Assembly (NCBI GenBank): GCA_009841475.1
Contig: VXLT01000244.1
Location: 1 to 40,757 of the forward strand
Origin: Gemmatimonadota bacterium
GTDB taxonomy: Bacteria > Gemmatimonadota > Gemmatimonadetes > Longimicrobiales > Gaopeijiaceae
Length of the DNA: 40,757 nucleotides
Direction: 5' to 3'
A program made the position numbers and the translations under genes. Positions 25,855-34,721 of the stretch are shown here, piece after piece. The notes under the pieces were generated by a model, which ran no database searches, was not told the DNA's origin, and saw only the letters and a program-made list of their open reading frames with translations. How positions within the stretch are numbered: position 1 is the first letter of the stretch; the number at the start of each line of letters is the position of its first letter.

Positions 25855-27105
25855 ATGAGGCACCTGCTGTTCCCGGGCCTGATCGTTGTATTGGCCGCCT
25901 GCGGTGACCCTGGAGCGACGTCATCCCCGGCCGCGGAAGTCACCGACTCCGCCGGAATCCGTGTCGTCACCACCCCGCCCGGCGACGCTGTCTACGCAGA
26001 GCTGGCCGAAGAACCGGCTTTGTCGATCGGCGACTTCGCCGGGCCGGAGGAAATCCTCTTCGGCGACATCGAGTCCGTGGCGCGGGACGTGGCCGGAAAC
26101 CTGGTCGTGGCCGACGACCAGGCTCTGCAGATTCGCGTGTTCGACCCGGAGGGCAATCATCTGCGGTCTCTTGGGAGAGAAGGCGAAGGACCAGGGGAGT
26201 TCGAATCGCTGCAGGGGGCCTGGCCGGTCGAAGATGGGGGTATCCTGGCGGTCGACTTTCGTGACATCACGCTGTTCGGGGCGGACGGGACGCCGGTGCG
26301 CACCGGAAGGTTGCTGGGACCGGACCGTGCCGCGGTGCTTCCGATCGGGCTCAGTGGCCCCGGTGTGCTGCTGAGTAGCGCGAGCCCCTACCGTTTCCCG
26401 ACTGCGGCCGCCCTGTCCGCCGAGGACGTCCTGAGGGCGTTGTTGGACGACCTGAATCCTCCGACCTTTTTCATTCGCCACCGCCTCGCCGATGGCATCC
26501 TCATCGATACCGTGGCCGAGTGGAGCAACCATCGGATGGCGCCGGTCTCGTCGGGCGAGCGCCGCGACCTGGGCGGTGGCCGCTTTTCGCAGACGGTATC
26601 GATGCAGATCCCTTTCGCACCACGAAGCGCCGCGGCGGGATCTCCGCACGGCGTCGCGTTCACGGGAGGCGTGGACTTCGAGATCGATGTCTTCGACGGG
26701 GCGGGCTCGCTGCGCATCATCGCACGCCTCGACGAAGCCCCGCCGGTCCTCACCGACGCCCACCTGGAGGCGTACGCGACGAGTTCCGGGACCCGCGAGC
26801 GCACCGCGGCGTCGATCCGCAGATCGATCGAGAGTTACCGCGAGCTTCCCCTGCCGGGGGCGCTGCCGGGATATATGAGTCTCCTGATCGCCGACACCGG
26901 CGAGATCTGGGCGCTGCGCTACGCGATCCGGGGCGCGCGAGTGCGCCGCTGGGACATCTTCGCCGCCGACGGCGTCTATCTCGGCCGCGTGGCCGTCCCC
27001 GCCTCCTTCCGCGTCGAGGAAGTCAGCCGCGGCCAGGCCCTCGGCGTCGCAACCGACGAACTCGGCGTCGAGCGCGTGCAGATTCGCGAGCTTACCTTGA
27101 AGTAG
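25855..27105 (+). CDS. 6-bladed beta-propeller lipoprotein, paralog 3
   Basis: A 416-residue third paralog. The signal MRHLLFPGLIVVLAAC gives lipobox Cys16, and GGAGCAACCGG precedes the ATG, almost repeating the start context of paralog 2. Signature blocks are TDSAGIRVVTTPPGD, GNLVVADDQALQIRVFD, LGREGEGPGEFESLQGAWPV and RWDIFAADGVYLGRVAV. The last 129 coding bases are nearly identical to those of paralog 2 (7 mismatches by eye), while the middle is much more diverged. The selenoprotein gene begins 60 bases downstream. No enzymatic motif is seen. Confidence 0.85.
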   Translation: MRHLLFPGLIVVLAACGDPGATSSPAAEVTDSAGIRVVTTPPGDAVYAELAEEPALSIGDFAGPEEILFGDIESVARDVAGNLVVADDQALQIRVFDPEGNHLRSLGREGEGPGEFESLQGAWPVEDGGILAVDFRDITLFGADGTPVRTGRLLGPDRAAVLPIGLSGPGVLLSSASPYRFPTAAALSAEDVLRALLDDLNPPTFFIRHRLADGILIDTVAEWSNHRMAPVSSGERRDLGGGRFSQTVSMQIPFAPRSAAAGSPHGVAFTGGVDFEIDVFDGAGSLRIIARLDEAPPVLTDAHLEAYATSSGTRERTAASIRRSIESYRELPLPGALPGYMSLLIADTGEIWALRYAIRGARVRRWDIFAADGVYLGRVAVPASFRVEEVSRGQALGVATDELGVERVQIRELTLK

Positions 27106-27165
27106 CGCGCCGAATCCCCAACGCGCGCAACGCCCCCATCCATCCCCTGAAGGACGTGACTTTCA

Positions 27166-27531
27166 ATGACCCCGAGCCTAGACTGGCGGTACCACCGCCC
27201 CGGCTGAACCGGTTGCAAACGTACGCAAGAGTTTCTTGCGCAGAACGGAATCGAGCCCGCGGAGATGCGCAGCGCGTCCAAGGAGCCCGTGCGAGCCGAC
27301 GAAGCGCTCACACTGCTCGACGGGATGACAGAGCTCCGCGTCGCCAAGGGCAAAAAAGTCGTGCAGGTGGACCTCTCGGCTCCGGATCGTCCGCCGGATG
27401 ACGAGTTGGTCAAGCTGATGGTCAGCCGCTGGGGCAAGCTCCGCGCGCCGACGCTGAAGGTCGGCACCACCCTCGTGGTCGGCCACAACCAGGAGATGCT
27501 CGCGGCGGTCTTTGGCACCGACGCCGGCTGA
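27166..27531 (+). CDS. ArsC-family thioredoxin-fold selenoprotein (in-frame TGA = selenocysteine)
   Basis: A 121-residue protein read through TGA at 27205-27207 as selenocysteine 14. The N-terminus then reads WRYHRPG-U-TGCKRTQEFL, a UxxC redox motif (Sec14, Cys17) at the place where ArsC/Spx-like thioredoxin folds carry CxxC. It continues without a stop through SASKEPVRADEA and VAKGKKVVQVDL to WGKLRAPTLKVGTTLVVGHNQ, which matches the ArsC-family (seleno)proteins I remember. A ribosome site GAAGGA lies 11 bases before ATG 27166. A 6-bp hairpin with a G in its loop follows the TGA at bacterial SECIS spacing. Without recoding, only residues from an internal ATG at 27265 would be called, losing the active site. 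Likely a cytoplasmic thiol/selenol oxidoreductase; substrate unknown. A nonsense mutation is the alternative. Confidence 0.85.
27224..27240 (+). promoter_or_regulatory. Candidate bacterial SECIS hairpin
   Basis: CGCAAG (27224-27229) pairs perfectly with CTTGCG (27235-27240) around the five-base loop AGTTT. The G at loop position 2 (27231) lies 23 bases after the TGA at 27205-27207. Bacterial SECIS elements need a stem-loop within the coding region just after UGA with a G among the first two loop bases, about 16-37 bases away. This fits. Confidence 0.75.
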
Positions 27532-27637
27532 GGGATCGCCTGGGCTGCACGCCCTCCCCCACTGGCGCAAGCCCGCTTTCCTTCGCAATCTGACTCCTGA
27601 AGATGGACCGCCGTACCCCAACCCGGAGATCCCCAAG

Positions 27638-30586
27638 ATGACGCTCCCCCGCATCCGCCCCCTCGCCCGCGCGCTCGCCCTCGTCGCCCTGGCCGTCGCC
27701 GCCACGGCCGCCCCCGCGACCGCGCAGCAGCCGGCCCTCGACCATGAAGACGTGCTGCAGTGGAAGAACATCGGCAGCCCCTCCCTGTCCGCAGACGGCA
27801 CCTGGCTGGTCTACGTGCTGACCGCCATGGAGGGCGACCCAGTCCTCAACATCCGCGAGGCCCGCGAAGGCGGCCGGGAGTTCTCCTTCCGCGGCAACCG
27901 GCCGACCATCACCTCCGATTCGCGCTTCGTGATCTTCCAGATCCCGCCGCCGGAGGCGTTGGTGGACTCACTCAGGCTCGCGGGCGAGCGGGGCGATGCG
28001 CTGCCGTCGGACACCCTGGCGATCGCCGAACTCGCAGCTCTGGGGGATGACGGTTATATGCCGCGCCGCATCGGCGTGGTGACCAATTTCAGGGTCGCAG
28101 CGGAGGGAAGCTGGATCGCCTACAAGCCGGATGAGGAGGAGGAGGAAGAGGAAGAGGAGGAGGGGGAGGAGGCTGGTGCGGAGCCCGAGCCGGAGCCGCA
28201 ACCGCGGGCGCGTCCGGGAAGGGGAGGGCGGCCGGGTGGCGGACGCGGAGGGCCAGGTGCGGGAGGAGAGGACGACGACGAGCGGGAGAAGGACGATGGA
28301 GATCCCGTCGTGCTGCTGAATCTCTCCACCGGCGCGGAGATGCGGTACGAGAAGGTGACCAGCTACCTCTTCGCCGCCGAGGCGGAGGTCATGACATACG
28401 CTACCTCTGCCGAGGACGGCGAGGGCGACGGCGTCTTCGTGGTGAACCTGGACAACATGTCGCAGCATGCCGTCATCGAGGGCCTGGGCAACTACGAGCG
28501 GCTGGTCATCACCGAGGACGGCGACCAGGTCGCCTTCCTGACCGACCGCGATGACTACGAGGCCGACCAGCCCGAGTTCACCGTTTACCATGGCGCCGGC
28601 CCCGGTTGGCAGGGCTCGGCGATCGCGAACTCGCAGACCGAGGGCATCCCGGAGGGCTGGTGGGTCAGCGACAACGGCGGCGTGAGCTTCTCCGACGGCG
28701 GCGGCCGCCTTACGTTCGGGACCGCGCCGAGACCGGAGCCGGAGCCGGAGGACGAAGAGGAGATGCTGGACTCCGACCGGGTCACCCTCGACATCTGGAA
28801 CTGGAAGGATCCGTACCTGCAGCCGATGCAGCTGGTCCGGGCCAACCAGGAGCGCAACCGCACCTACACGGCGGTGGCCCACCTCGACAAGGGCACGGTG
28901 GTCCAGCTTGCCACCGAGGACCTGCCCAGCGTGCGCTTCGCCCCCGAGGGCGACCAGCCGTACGCCGTCGGGACCACCCCTCTGCCCTATCGCCAGCTCG
29001 TCTCCTGGGACGGGACCTACAACGACTTCTACGTCGTGGACATCGCCACCGGCGAGCGCCGCGTGGTCGCGGAGATGACCAGGGGCGCCCCCGCCATCTC
29101 CCCGCAAGGCACCTACATCTCCTGGTGGGACGGCGCTGCGCGGCACTGGATGGTGGCCCCGATGGCCGGCGGCGACCCGGTGGCCGCGAGCGGGGACGTT
29201 CCCCACCCGGTCTGGAACGAGCTGGACGACCGTCCCGACCTGCCGGGTTCCTACGGCATCGCCGGTTGGACGGAGGACGACGAGGCTTTCCTCTTCTACG
29301 ACCGCTACGACGTGTGGCGCTTCGAGCCCGCCACCGGCGAGACCACCAACCTGACCGGCGGGCTGGGGCGAGATTCCGGCATGCGCCTGCGCTACGCGCG
29401 CACCGGCTTCAGATTCGGACCGGGCGGCGGCGCCGGCATCGAGGACGGCGAAGCGCTCTGGCAGGCCTTCCACTACAAGACCAAGCAGTCCGGATTCTAC
29501 CGGGGCCGCACCGACCGGACGGCCATGCCGGAACAGGTCATCATGGCCGACAAGAGCTTCCAGATGCGCGGCAAGGCCGAAGACGCCGAGCGCTGGCTGA
29601 TCGCCCGGCAGGACTTCCGCGAGTACCCGGACCTGTGGGTCACCGACGGCGAGTTCACCGACATGGTGAAGCTCACCGACGCCAATCCCCAGCAGGCCGA
29701 CTACCGGTGGGCCACCGCGGAGATCGCCGAATGGACATCCAGCGACCGCACCCCTCTCCAGGGCATCCTCGTCAAGCCCGACGGATTCGATCCCACGCAG
29801 AAGTACCCGATGATGGTGTACTTCTACGAGCGCAGCTCCGACGGACTGCACTCCTACCGGTCGCCCGTGCCCGGCGGCTCGTCGGTCTCGCTGTCGTTCT
29901 ACGCCAGCCGGGGGTACGTCGTGTTCGTCCCCGACATCCCGTACGAGATCGGCTACCCCGGCGAGAGCGCGCTGGACGCCGTCGTGCCGGGGGTGCTCAG
30001 CATCGTCGAGCAGGGCTTCATCGACCCGGACAAGATCGGCGTGCAGGGCCACTCATGGGGCGGCTACCAGATCGCCTACATGATCACCAAGACGAACCTG
30101 TTCGCGGCGGCCGAAGCCGGTGCGCCCGTCAGCAACATGACCAGCGCCTACGGCGGCATCCGGTGGGCGTCGGGGATGAGCCGCATGTTCCAGTACGAGC
30201 GGACCCAAAGCCGCATCGGCGGGACCCTGTGGGAGTCCACGGCCGAGTACCTGCACAACTCCCCGGTCTTCTTCGCCGACAAGATCGAGACGCCGCTGCT
30301 GATGCTGCACAACGACGAGGACGGCGCGGTGCCGTGGTACCAGGGCATCGAGCTCTTCGTCGCCATGCGTCGCCTGGGCAAACCGGTGTGGATGCTCAAC
30401 TACAACGGCCAGGGCCACGGACTCAGCCGCGAGGCCGACCGCAAGGACTGGGGCATCCGCATGCAGCAGTTCTTCGACCACTACCTCATGGACGCCCCCG
30501 CCCCGATCTGGATGGAGGAAGGCGTGCCGGCGATCCTGAAGGGGAAGGAGCTCGGACTGGGATTCAGGGCGAGGAGGATTTCGTAG
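27638..30586 (+). CDS. Exported S9 prolyl-oligopeptidase-family peptidase
   Basis: A 982-residue serine peptidase. The signal peptide ends near residue 30 (APATAQQ). The N-terminal two thirds form a beta-propeller (WKNIGSPSLSADGTWLVYV at the start); the C-terminal alpha/beta hydrolase domain has the triad Ser806 (GHSWGGY), Asp895 (EDGAVPW) and His927 (GQGHGLS). It should cut short peptides in the periplasm. Residues about 165-223 are a low-complexity insert: a run of glutamates, Glu-Pro repeats, an Arg/Gly-rich stretch, then Asp/Glu again. A second acidic patch (EPEPEDEEEM) lies near 368. The ATG at 27638 was picked for its signal peptide and CGGAGA upstream; the frame opens at 27512, inside the selenoprotein gene. 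Confidence 0.94.
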   Translation: MTLPRIRPLARALALVALAVAATAAPATAQQPALDHEDVLQWKNIGSPSLSADGTWLVYVLTAMEGDPVLNIREAREGGREFSFRGNRPTITSDSRFVIFQIPPPEALVDSLRLAGERGDALPSDTLAIAELAALGDDGYMPRRIGVVTNFRVAAEGSWIAYKPDEEEEEEEEEEGEEAGAEPEPEPQPRARPGRGGRPGGGRGGPGAGGEDDDEREKDDGDPVVLLNLSTGAEMRYEKVTSYLFAAEAEVMTYATSAEDGEGDGVFVVNLDNMSQHAVIEGLGNYERLVITEDGDQVAFLTDRDDYEADQPEFTVYHGAGPGWQGSAIANSQTEGIPEGWWVSDNGGVSFSDGGGRLTFGTAPRPEPEPEDEEEMLDSDRVTLDIWNWKDPYLQPMQLVRANQERNRTYTAVAHLDKGTVVQLATEDLPSVRFAPEGDQPYAVGTTPLPYRQLVSWDGTYNDFYVVDIATGERRVVAEMTRGAPAISPQGTYISWWDGAARHWMVAPMAGGDPVAASGDVPHPVWNELDDRPDLPGSYGIAGWTEDDEAFLFYDRYDVWRFEPATGETTNLTGGLGRDSGMRLRYARTGFRFGPGGGAGIEDGEALWQAFHYKTKQSGFYRGRTDRTAMPEQVIMADKSFQMRGKAEDAERWLIARQDFREYPDLWVTDGEFTDMVKLTDANPQQADYRWATAEIAEWTSSDRTPLQGILVKPDGFDPTQKYPMMVYFYERSSDGLHSYRSPVPGGSSVSLSFYASRGYVVFVPDIPYEIGYPGESALDAVVPGVLSIVEQGFIDPDKIGVQGHSWGGYQIAYMITKTNLFAAAEAGAPVSNMTSAYGGIRWASGMSRMFQYERTQSRIGGTLWESTAEYLHNSPVFFADKIETPLLMLHNDEDGAVPWYQGIELFVAMRRLGKPVWMLNYNGQGHGLSREADRKDWGIRMQQFFDHYLMDAPAPIWMEEGVPAILKGKELGLGFRARRIS

Positions 30587-30653
30587 CCATCGATGGACCA
30601 GCCCGCGTGAGCCGAATCGCCACGGACGCCTGGGGAGTGTCCGTCCGGGATTC

Positions 30654-31877
30654 CTAGCTGATGCCCCGGCGAAACGGATTCTGATACCTCCGGTCGTCGA
30701 TCACCCGGAAGTCCGTCAGGGTCATGAGAAACCTCACCAGCGCGACCTTTTCCTCGTCGGTGAAGTTGAACTGGAAAGGCTCGCCGTGCTCGTCCCGGAG
30801 CAGGTGGTGCAGGTTCGGGTGGTCCTGGATGCCGCTGCTGTAGTGTTCCACGACCTGCAAAAGCGTCCCAAAGCGCCCGTCGTGCATGTAGGGGGGCCAG
30901 ATGGCGATGTTGCGCAGCGACGGAGCCTTGAACTTCCCCTCGTCCTCCGGGTTGCCCGTCACCTCGGCGACTCCGGCATCCGGGCGCAGTCCGGGGCCGA
31001 GCCCGTTGTTCGCAGGCGCGCGAGTAACGAACGCCTCGGTTATGTGGCAATTCGCGCAAGCGACGGGACGGGTGCCGGGATCCATGAACAGCGATTTCCC
31101 GAGGTTCTCTTCGTCGCTGAAGTTCGGAAACGGATCCAGGGGACTGTCGACGTGCGCGCGTCCGCGATCGTAGTTGGCGCCCGCGGTCACGATACTGCGC
31201 TGGAACTGCGCGAGCGCCCTGGCGATCCGCTCCGGGGTGACCGTGTCGTCTCCGAAGGCGTCTTCGAAGAGCTGCGGGTAGTAGTTCTTCGACTCGACAA
31301 TGGACACCAGCCGGTCGAGCGTCAGCCCCATCTCCAACGGGTCCTGGATCGGCATGAGCGCCTGTTCTTCGAGCGAAGGCGCACGCTCGTCGCGGAAGAA
31401 TCTGTCCTGCCGGTAGAAGCGGATGTTAAGCAGGCTCATGGCGGTGCGGCGGGTCGAACCTCCGACCCCGACGCTGAAGCGCATTCCGTCCGTAAAGCTC
31501 AGGTCGACAACGTGACACGTTGCGCAGGCGACGTCCCCGTTCGAACTCAGCGACGTGTCGTAGAAGAGAACCCGGCCCAGCCTTGCTCCGTAGTTGGTTA
31601 CCGGATTATCGGCGGGCGTGTTGTCGAGGTCTATCGCGGCGCGCTGGTGGCTGAACTCGGGGGGAAAAGCGTTGACCCGATAGTGCCTGGGGATCGCGAC
31701 GCCTGCGTAGTCGTAGGGCTCTTCCGGCAGAACGAGCGACACCGGGATTTCGGGGAACTCCGGCTCCATGGACTCGGCCGGCGTGTGGCAGGAGATCCCT
31801 GCGATAGCCAGCGTCATCGCAACCATGACAAGCCCGGTGCGTGCGCCAACCTGACGGCGTTTCCTGCGAGTGTCCAT
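30654..31877 (-). CDS. Di-heme cytochrome c peroxidase / MauG-family lipoprotein
   Basis: A 407-residue protein with two c-type heme sites: CATCH (Cys118, Cys121, His122) and CANCH (Cys274, Cys277, His278). Bacterial cytochrome c peroxidases reduce hydrogen peroxide with electrons from small cytochromes; MauG relatives oxidise protein or other substrates. Family segments are LGRVLFYDTSLSSNG before heme 1, the LNIRFYRQDRFFRDERA region, and APSLRNIAIWPPYMHDGRFG after heme 2. The N-terminus has a lipobox-like AGISC (Cys30), giving a periplasmic lipoprotein. It follows the outer-membrane-like gene by 61 bases on the same strand. Whether it is a peroxidase or a MauG-like oxidase is not settled. 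Confidence 0.94.
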   Translation of the reverse strand: MDTRRKRRQVGARTGLVMVAMTLAIAGISCHTPAESMEPEFPEIPVSLVLPEEPYDYAGVAIPRHYRVNAFPPEFSHQRAAIDLDNTPADNPVTNYGARLGRVLFYDTSLSSNGDVACATCHVVDLSFTDGMRFSVGVGGSTRRTAMSLLNIRFYRQDRFFRDERAPSLEEQALMPIQDPLEMGLTLDRLVSIVESKNYYPQLFEDAFGDDTVTPERIARALAQFQRSIVTAGANYDRGRAHVDSPLDPFPNFSDEENLGKSLFMDPGTRPVACANCHITEAFVTRAPANNGLGPGLRPDAGVAEVTGNPEDEGKFKAPSLRNIAIWPPYMHDGRFGTLLQVVEHYSSGIQDHPNLHHLLRDEHGEPFQFNFTDEEKVALVRFLMTLTDFRVIDDRRYQNPFRRGIS

Positions 31878-31938
31878 CTTGCTCGATCCGCTTCTGGCCG
31901 ATTCCCAGCCTATTATATAGGGGCGGACCTCGCCATAG

Positions 31939-32649
31939 TCAATGTATTTTTCCGATCCCCACCGAGAGCGCGACCCCGCTCGTCACATACCTGTAGTCGA
32001 GTCTCAGGCCGGGCTGGGTCACCACCCAGTCCGTGGTCGAACGGGTGTAGGTGACGCGCAGATCCGTGGGCCAGCGACCGCCCAGCGTGAGTCCCGCGCC
32101 CACGGACATCGGCCACCGGGCCAGCCGGGTCCGGTCCTCGCCTGCGATGCCGGTTTCCGGGTTGGTGCCACCGGTGGCGAACTCCGACCACATTCTCCGC
32201 GCTCCAATGAGCCCATAGACCCTCCGGCTGCCGTCGCCGACGTGCCGTCCGACACGGAAGGTGGCGCCCAACCCGATCCCGTCCCTGAAGTCCCAGCGAC
32301 CGGGCCAGACATCGTGGGGGTTGCCGCTGTTGGTCGGGCTGATCGTGCCCTCGACCACACGCCGCGCCGGGACGATGACCTCGATCCCGCCGCTCAGTTG
32401 GAGCGAACCGTCCGAGAGATCCATGTGGCCTGCACCGAACATCCTGGCCGCCAGCGCGAGTCCGGAAGCGGCCGACGTGCTGGTGCTCGATCCACCTCCG
32501 ATCGTCACCGTCTTGGTGTGCTCGACGGTGCGCCATGTGATCTCCGGACCGAGCCCGAGGGAATACGAGACCTGGGCCCGAGACGGGCTGTCGGGGAGCA
32601 GCGCGGCGCTGGACGCGCAAACAAGTGCGAGCAACCGTATCCGTGTCAT
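31939..32649 (-). CDS. Putative outer-membrane beta-barrel protein
   Basis: A 236-residue exported protein with a signal peptide ending near residue 25 (SPSRAQ). The mature part has amphipathic strands separated by turns: SYSLGLGPEITWRTVEH, GIGLGATFRVGRHV, RRVYGLIGARRMW, MSVGAGLTLGGRW, LRVTYTRSTTDWVV and GLRLDYRYVTSGVALSVGIG. This pattern suits a small 8-10-stranded barrel; the last strand ends IGKIH, without a classic terminal Phe. A Ser/Thr-rich loop (GGGSSTSTSAASG) lies near residue 51. I do not recognise a named family. It is the first gene of a likely two-gene unit with the di-heme peroxidase and divergent from fmdB. Confidence 0.7.
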   Translation of the reverse strand: MTRIRLLALVCASSAALLPDSPSRAQVSYSLGLGPEITWRTVEHTKTVTIGGGSSTSTSAASGLALAARMFGAGHMDLSDGSLQLSGGIEVIVPARRVVEGTISPTNSGNPHDVWPGRWDFRDGIGLGATFRVGRHVGDGSRRVYGLIGARRMWSEFATGGTNPETGIAGEDRTRLARWPMSVGAGLTLGGRWPTDLRVTYTRSTTDWVVTQPGLRLDYRYVTSGVALSVGIGKIH

Positions 32650-32780
32650 GATGAGCGAGGTTGGGGCGGCCCCCGCTTCGTGTCAACCGGTTGCGGATTG
32701 GTCGTGGCCTGCCTTCCCGCTTACCTTCAGGCAGTCCGCCGCCCGAATTCAGCGGAGACCTGTTCCACGGACTGCCAACC

Positions 32781-33032
32781 ATGCCCATCTACGAATACAC
32801 CTGCGGGGACTGCGGATTGGACTTCGAGCGCCTTGTCCTCGGGCGCAGGACGCCCACCTGCCCGGGCTGCGAGAGCGAAAACCTGGAACGGAAGCTGTCG
32901 CTGCCCCGCGTGAAGTCCTCCACGACGCGCGGAATGGCCATGCGCGCCGCGAAGAAGCGGGACGCGTCCCAGGCTCGCGACCGGATGCACGAGCGGATCC
33001 GGTACGAAGAGAGCCACGACCGGCACGGGTGA
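32781..33032 (+). CDS. FmdB-family zinc ribbon protein
   Basis: An 83-residue protein beginning MPIYEYTCGDCG, the hallmark of FmdB regulatory/zinc-ribbon proteins. Four cysteines in two pairs (Cys8, Cys11, Cys27, Cys30) should bind zinc. The rest (residues 38-83) is basic and helical, with Lys/Arg-rich stretches. FmdB was named as a regulator of formamidase/methylamide genes, but for most members the function is unproven. The stop codon TGA overlaps the GTG start of the downstream permease, so translation is coupled. The ATG at 32781 is the start that preserves the family N-terminus; no good ribosome site is seen. Confidence 0.9.
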   Translation: MPIYEYTCGDCGLDFERLVLGRRTPTCPGCESENLERKLSLPRVKSSTTRGMAMRAAKKRDASQARDRMHERIRYEESHDRHG

Positions 33033-34516
33033 GCTTGCCGCCTTCCCCCGGCCTCCGCCGCCAGCTCGGCCTCCTCGGCCTCACCGCGACCGGCATCTGC
33101 GCGATGCTGGGCGCCGCGATCAACGTCATCCCGATCATGCTGCAGCGGAATGTGCCGGGGATCGGTCCGCATGTGATGTCGGCGTACGTCTTCGCGGCGC
33201 TCCCCGCGCTCCTGGCAGCACTCGCCTACGCCAGCCTGGCCTCCGCCATGCCTCGCGCGGGCGGCAGCTACGTCTACGTGAGCCGGTCGCTCAGCCCGTA
33301 CTGGGGGTTCGTGGCCAGCTTTTCGCAGTGGTTCGGGCTGTCGATCGCGATCGGGGTGGTGTCCTACGTGCTGATCCCGTTCATCCGGGACATTGCGGAC
33401 GCCGTCGGGTGGGCGGGGACCGCGGCAGCGCTCGACACGGGGCCGGTGCGCGTCGGCCTTGCGCTGGCCTTCCTGTGGGCCTTCGTCGGCGTCAACCTGC
33501 GTGGCCTCGGCACCTACCAGGCCACCCTGATCCCGATGATGTTCCTGATGTTCGTGCTGGGCAGCGTGGTGATCGTGGCCGGCTTCATGTTCGACCACGC
33601 CGATTTCGCGGCTGCCCTGGCGGCCACGGAAGGCCGCGCGGTCCCCCCCGCACCCGACGCCCCCTTCCGTCTCGGCCCCTTCCTCGCGGCCTCCGCCCTC
33701 CTCTTCTCCTCCTTCATCGGCTTCGATTCCATCGCACAGGCGGGGGGCGAGGCGCGGCAGCCCGGCCGCAACCTCCCCCTCGCGACCGGCCTCGCGGTCG
33801 TCACGGTGGGCACCTTCTACCTCCTCTTCACGGCCGCCATCTACCACGCGATCCCGTGGCCCTTCGTCGCGGAGGAGGCGCAGCTCCGCGACCTCACCGC
33901 GCCCGGCCTCCTCGGCTACCTCCTCCCCGCGGGCTGGACGGTGGCGATCGTCGCCGGCGCGGCCATCGCGCTCATCAACGACCTCCCCGCGATGCTGCTG
34001 GCCGTCTCGCGCCTCATCTTCGCGTGGGGCGAGGACGGCGTCTTCCCGCGCAGGATGGCCGCCATCAACGCCCGCTGGCGCACTCCCCACGCGGCGCTCC
34101 TCGCCAGCGGCGCCATGGCGTCCGTCGGCATCCTCGGCAGCCACTTCGCCGGCGACTTCTTCCTCGGCATCGACATTCTCGTGACGTCGATGCTGGTCAA
34201 CTTCCTCCTCATGTCGCTGTCGCTGCTGACGCTTACGCGGCGAAACCCCGAGCAGGCAGAGCGCATGAAGGTGCTGCGGGGAGGCACCGGGAGGCTGGTC
34301 GCGGGGGCATCGGGCGTCACGCTGCTCACCGTCTTCCTCGTGGTCCACATCCACAAGGACCTCACGGCCGATGTCGGGGCCTGGTACTTCCACTCGACGT
34401 GGGTCTGGCTGGCGGTGATGGCGGTCGCCTCGGGGATTTTCCTGCGAGGGGTCGCGCGCTTGCGCAAGGCCGGGACGGACATTCGCGAGCTATTCAGGGA
34501 ACTGCCGCGCGGGTAG
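33029..34516 (+). CDS. APC-family amino-acid permease
   Basis: A 495-residue polytopic inner-membrane transporter with about 12 hydrophobic helices. Helix 1 has the broken-helix motif TATGICAMLGAAINVIP typical of the amino acid-polyamine-organocation fold. A SAMPRAGGSYVYVSR segment follows helix 2, and SSFIGFDSIAQAGGEARQPGRN is the conserved helix 6-loop region; C-terminal helices are near 430-475. It probably imports an amino acid or related amine with protons; specificity is unknown. The start is GTG at 33029, overlapping the fmdB stop in a GTGA arrangement; the frame is open upstream but belongs to other genes. It fits the region's peptidase and aminotransferase genes as an uptake component, by inference. 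Confidence 0.92.
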   Translation: MSLPPSPGLRRQLGLLGLTATGICAMLGAAINVIPIMLQRNVPGIGPHVMSAYVFAALPALLAALAYASLASAMPRAGGSYVYVSRSLSPYWGFVASFSQWFGLSIAIGVVSYVLIPFIRDIADAVGWAGTAAALDTGPVRVGLALAFLWAFVGVNLRGLGTYQATLIPMMFLMFVLGSVVIVAGFMFDHADFAAALAATEGRAVPPAPDAPFRLGPFLAASALLFSSFIGFDSIAQAGGEARQPGRNLPLATGLAVVTVGTFYLLFTAAIYHAIPWPFVAEEAQLRDLTAPGLLGYLLPAGWTVAIVAGAAIALINDLPAMLLAVSRLIFAWGEDGVFPRRMAAINARWRTPHAALLASGAMASVGILGSHFAGDFFLGIDILVTSMLVNFLLMSLSLLTLTRRNPEQAERMKVLRGGTGRLVAGASGVTLLTVFLVVHIHKDLTADVGAWYFHSTWVWLAVMAVASGIFLRGVARLRKAGTDIRELFRELPRG

Positions 34517-34721
34517 CGGGTGCCCGGCGGAGCGTTTCCTGCAGTCGGCCAAGCCATTCCCGACGCCCTTCGGCAGTCGACGGGCCAAAAGCATCCTCCC
34601 GCCCGCCGACGTGCATCCAACCCCTGAAGGGGCGCCTCACCGCACACGAAACTGGCGGCGACGCCCCGCGTAGGTATTCTACAAGGCACCATCGAGTGGC
34701 CCGTTGACCGAGGAGTGAGAG
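34517..34721 (+). promoter_or_regulatory. Intergenic leader upstream of the paralog array
   Basis: These 205 bases should carry the promoter of the 34722-40582 operon. A small perfect hairpin CCCCTGAAGGGG lies at 34621-34632, and TATTCT at 34675-34680 could be a -10 box, but no good -35 is correctly spaced. GAGGAG ahead of the start at 34722 is the ribosome site. No gene seen. Confidence 0.35.

Noticed and set aside
27265..27531. A separate 88-residue gene starting at the internal ATG
   Set aside because: Family-like sequence continues upstream through the TGA in the same frame to ATG 27166, with a ribosome site and a SECIS-like hairpin, so this is only the tail of the selenoprotein.
27968..30052. 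A 694-codon minus-strand frame and a 683-codon + strand frame (28606-30657) over the S9 peptidase
   Set aside because: Both overlap a peptidase gene with a clear triad and signal peptide; their translations are Gly/Arg/Val-rich shadows.
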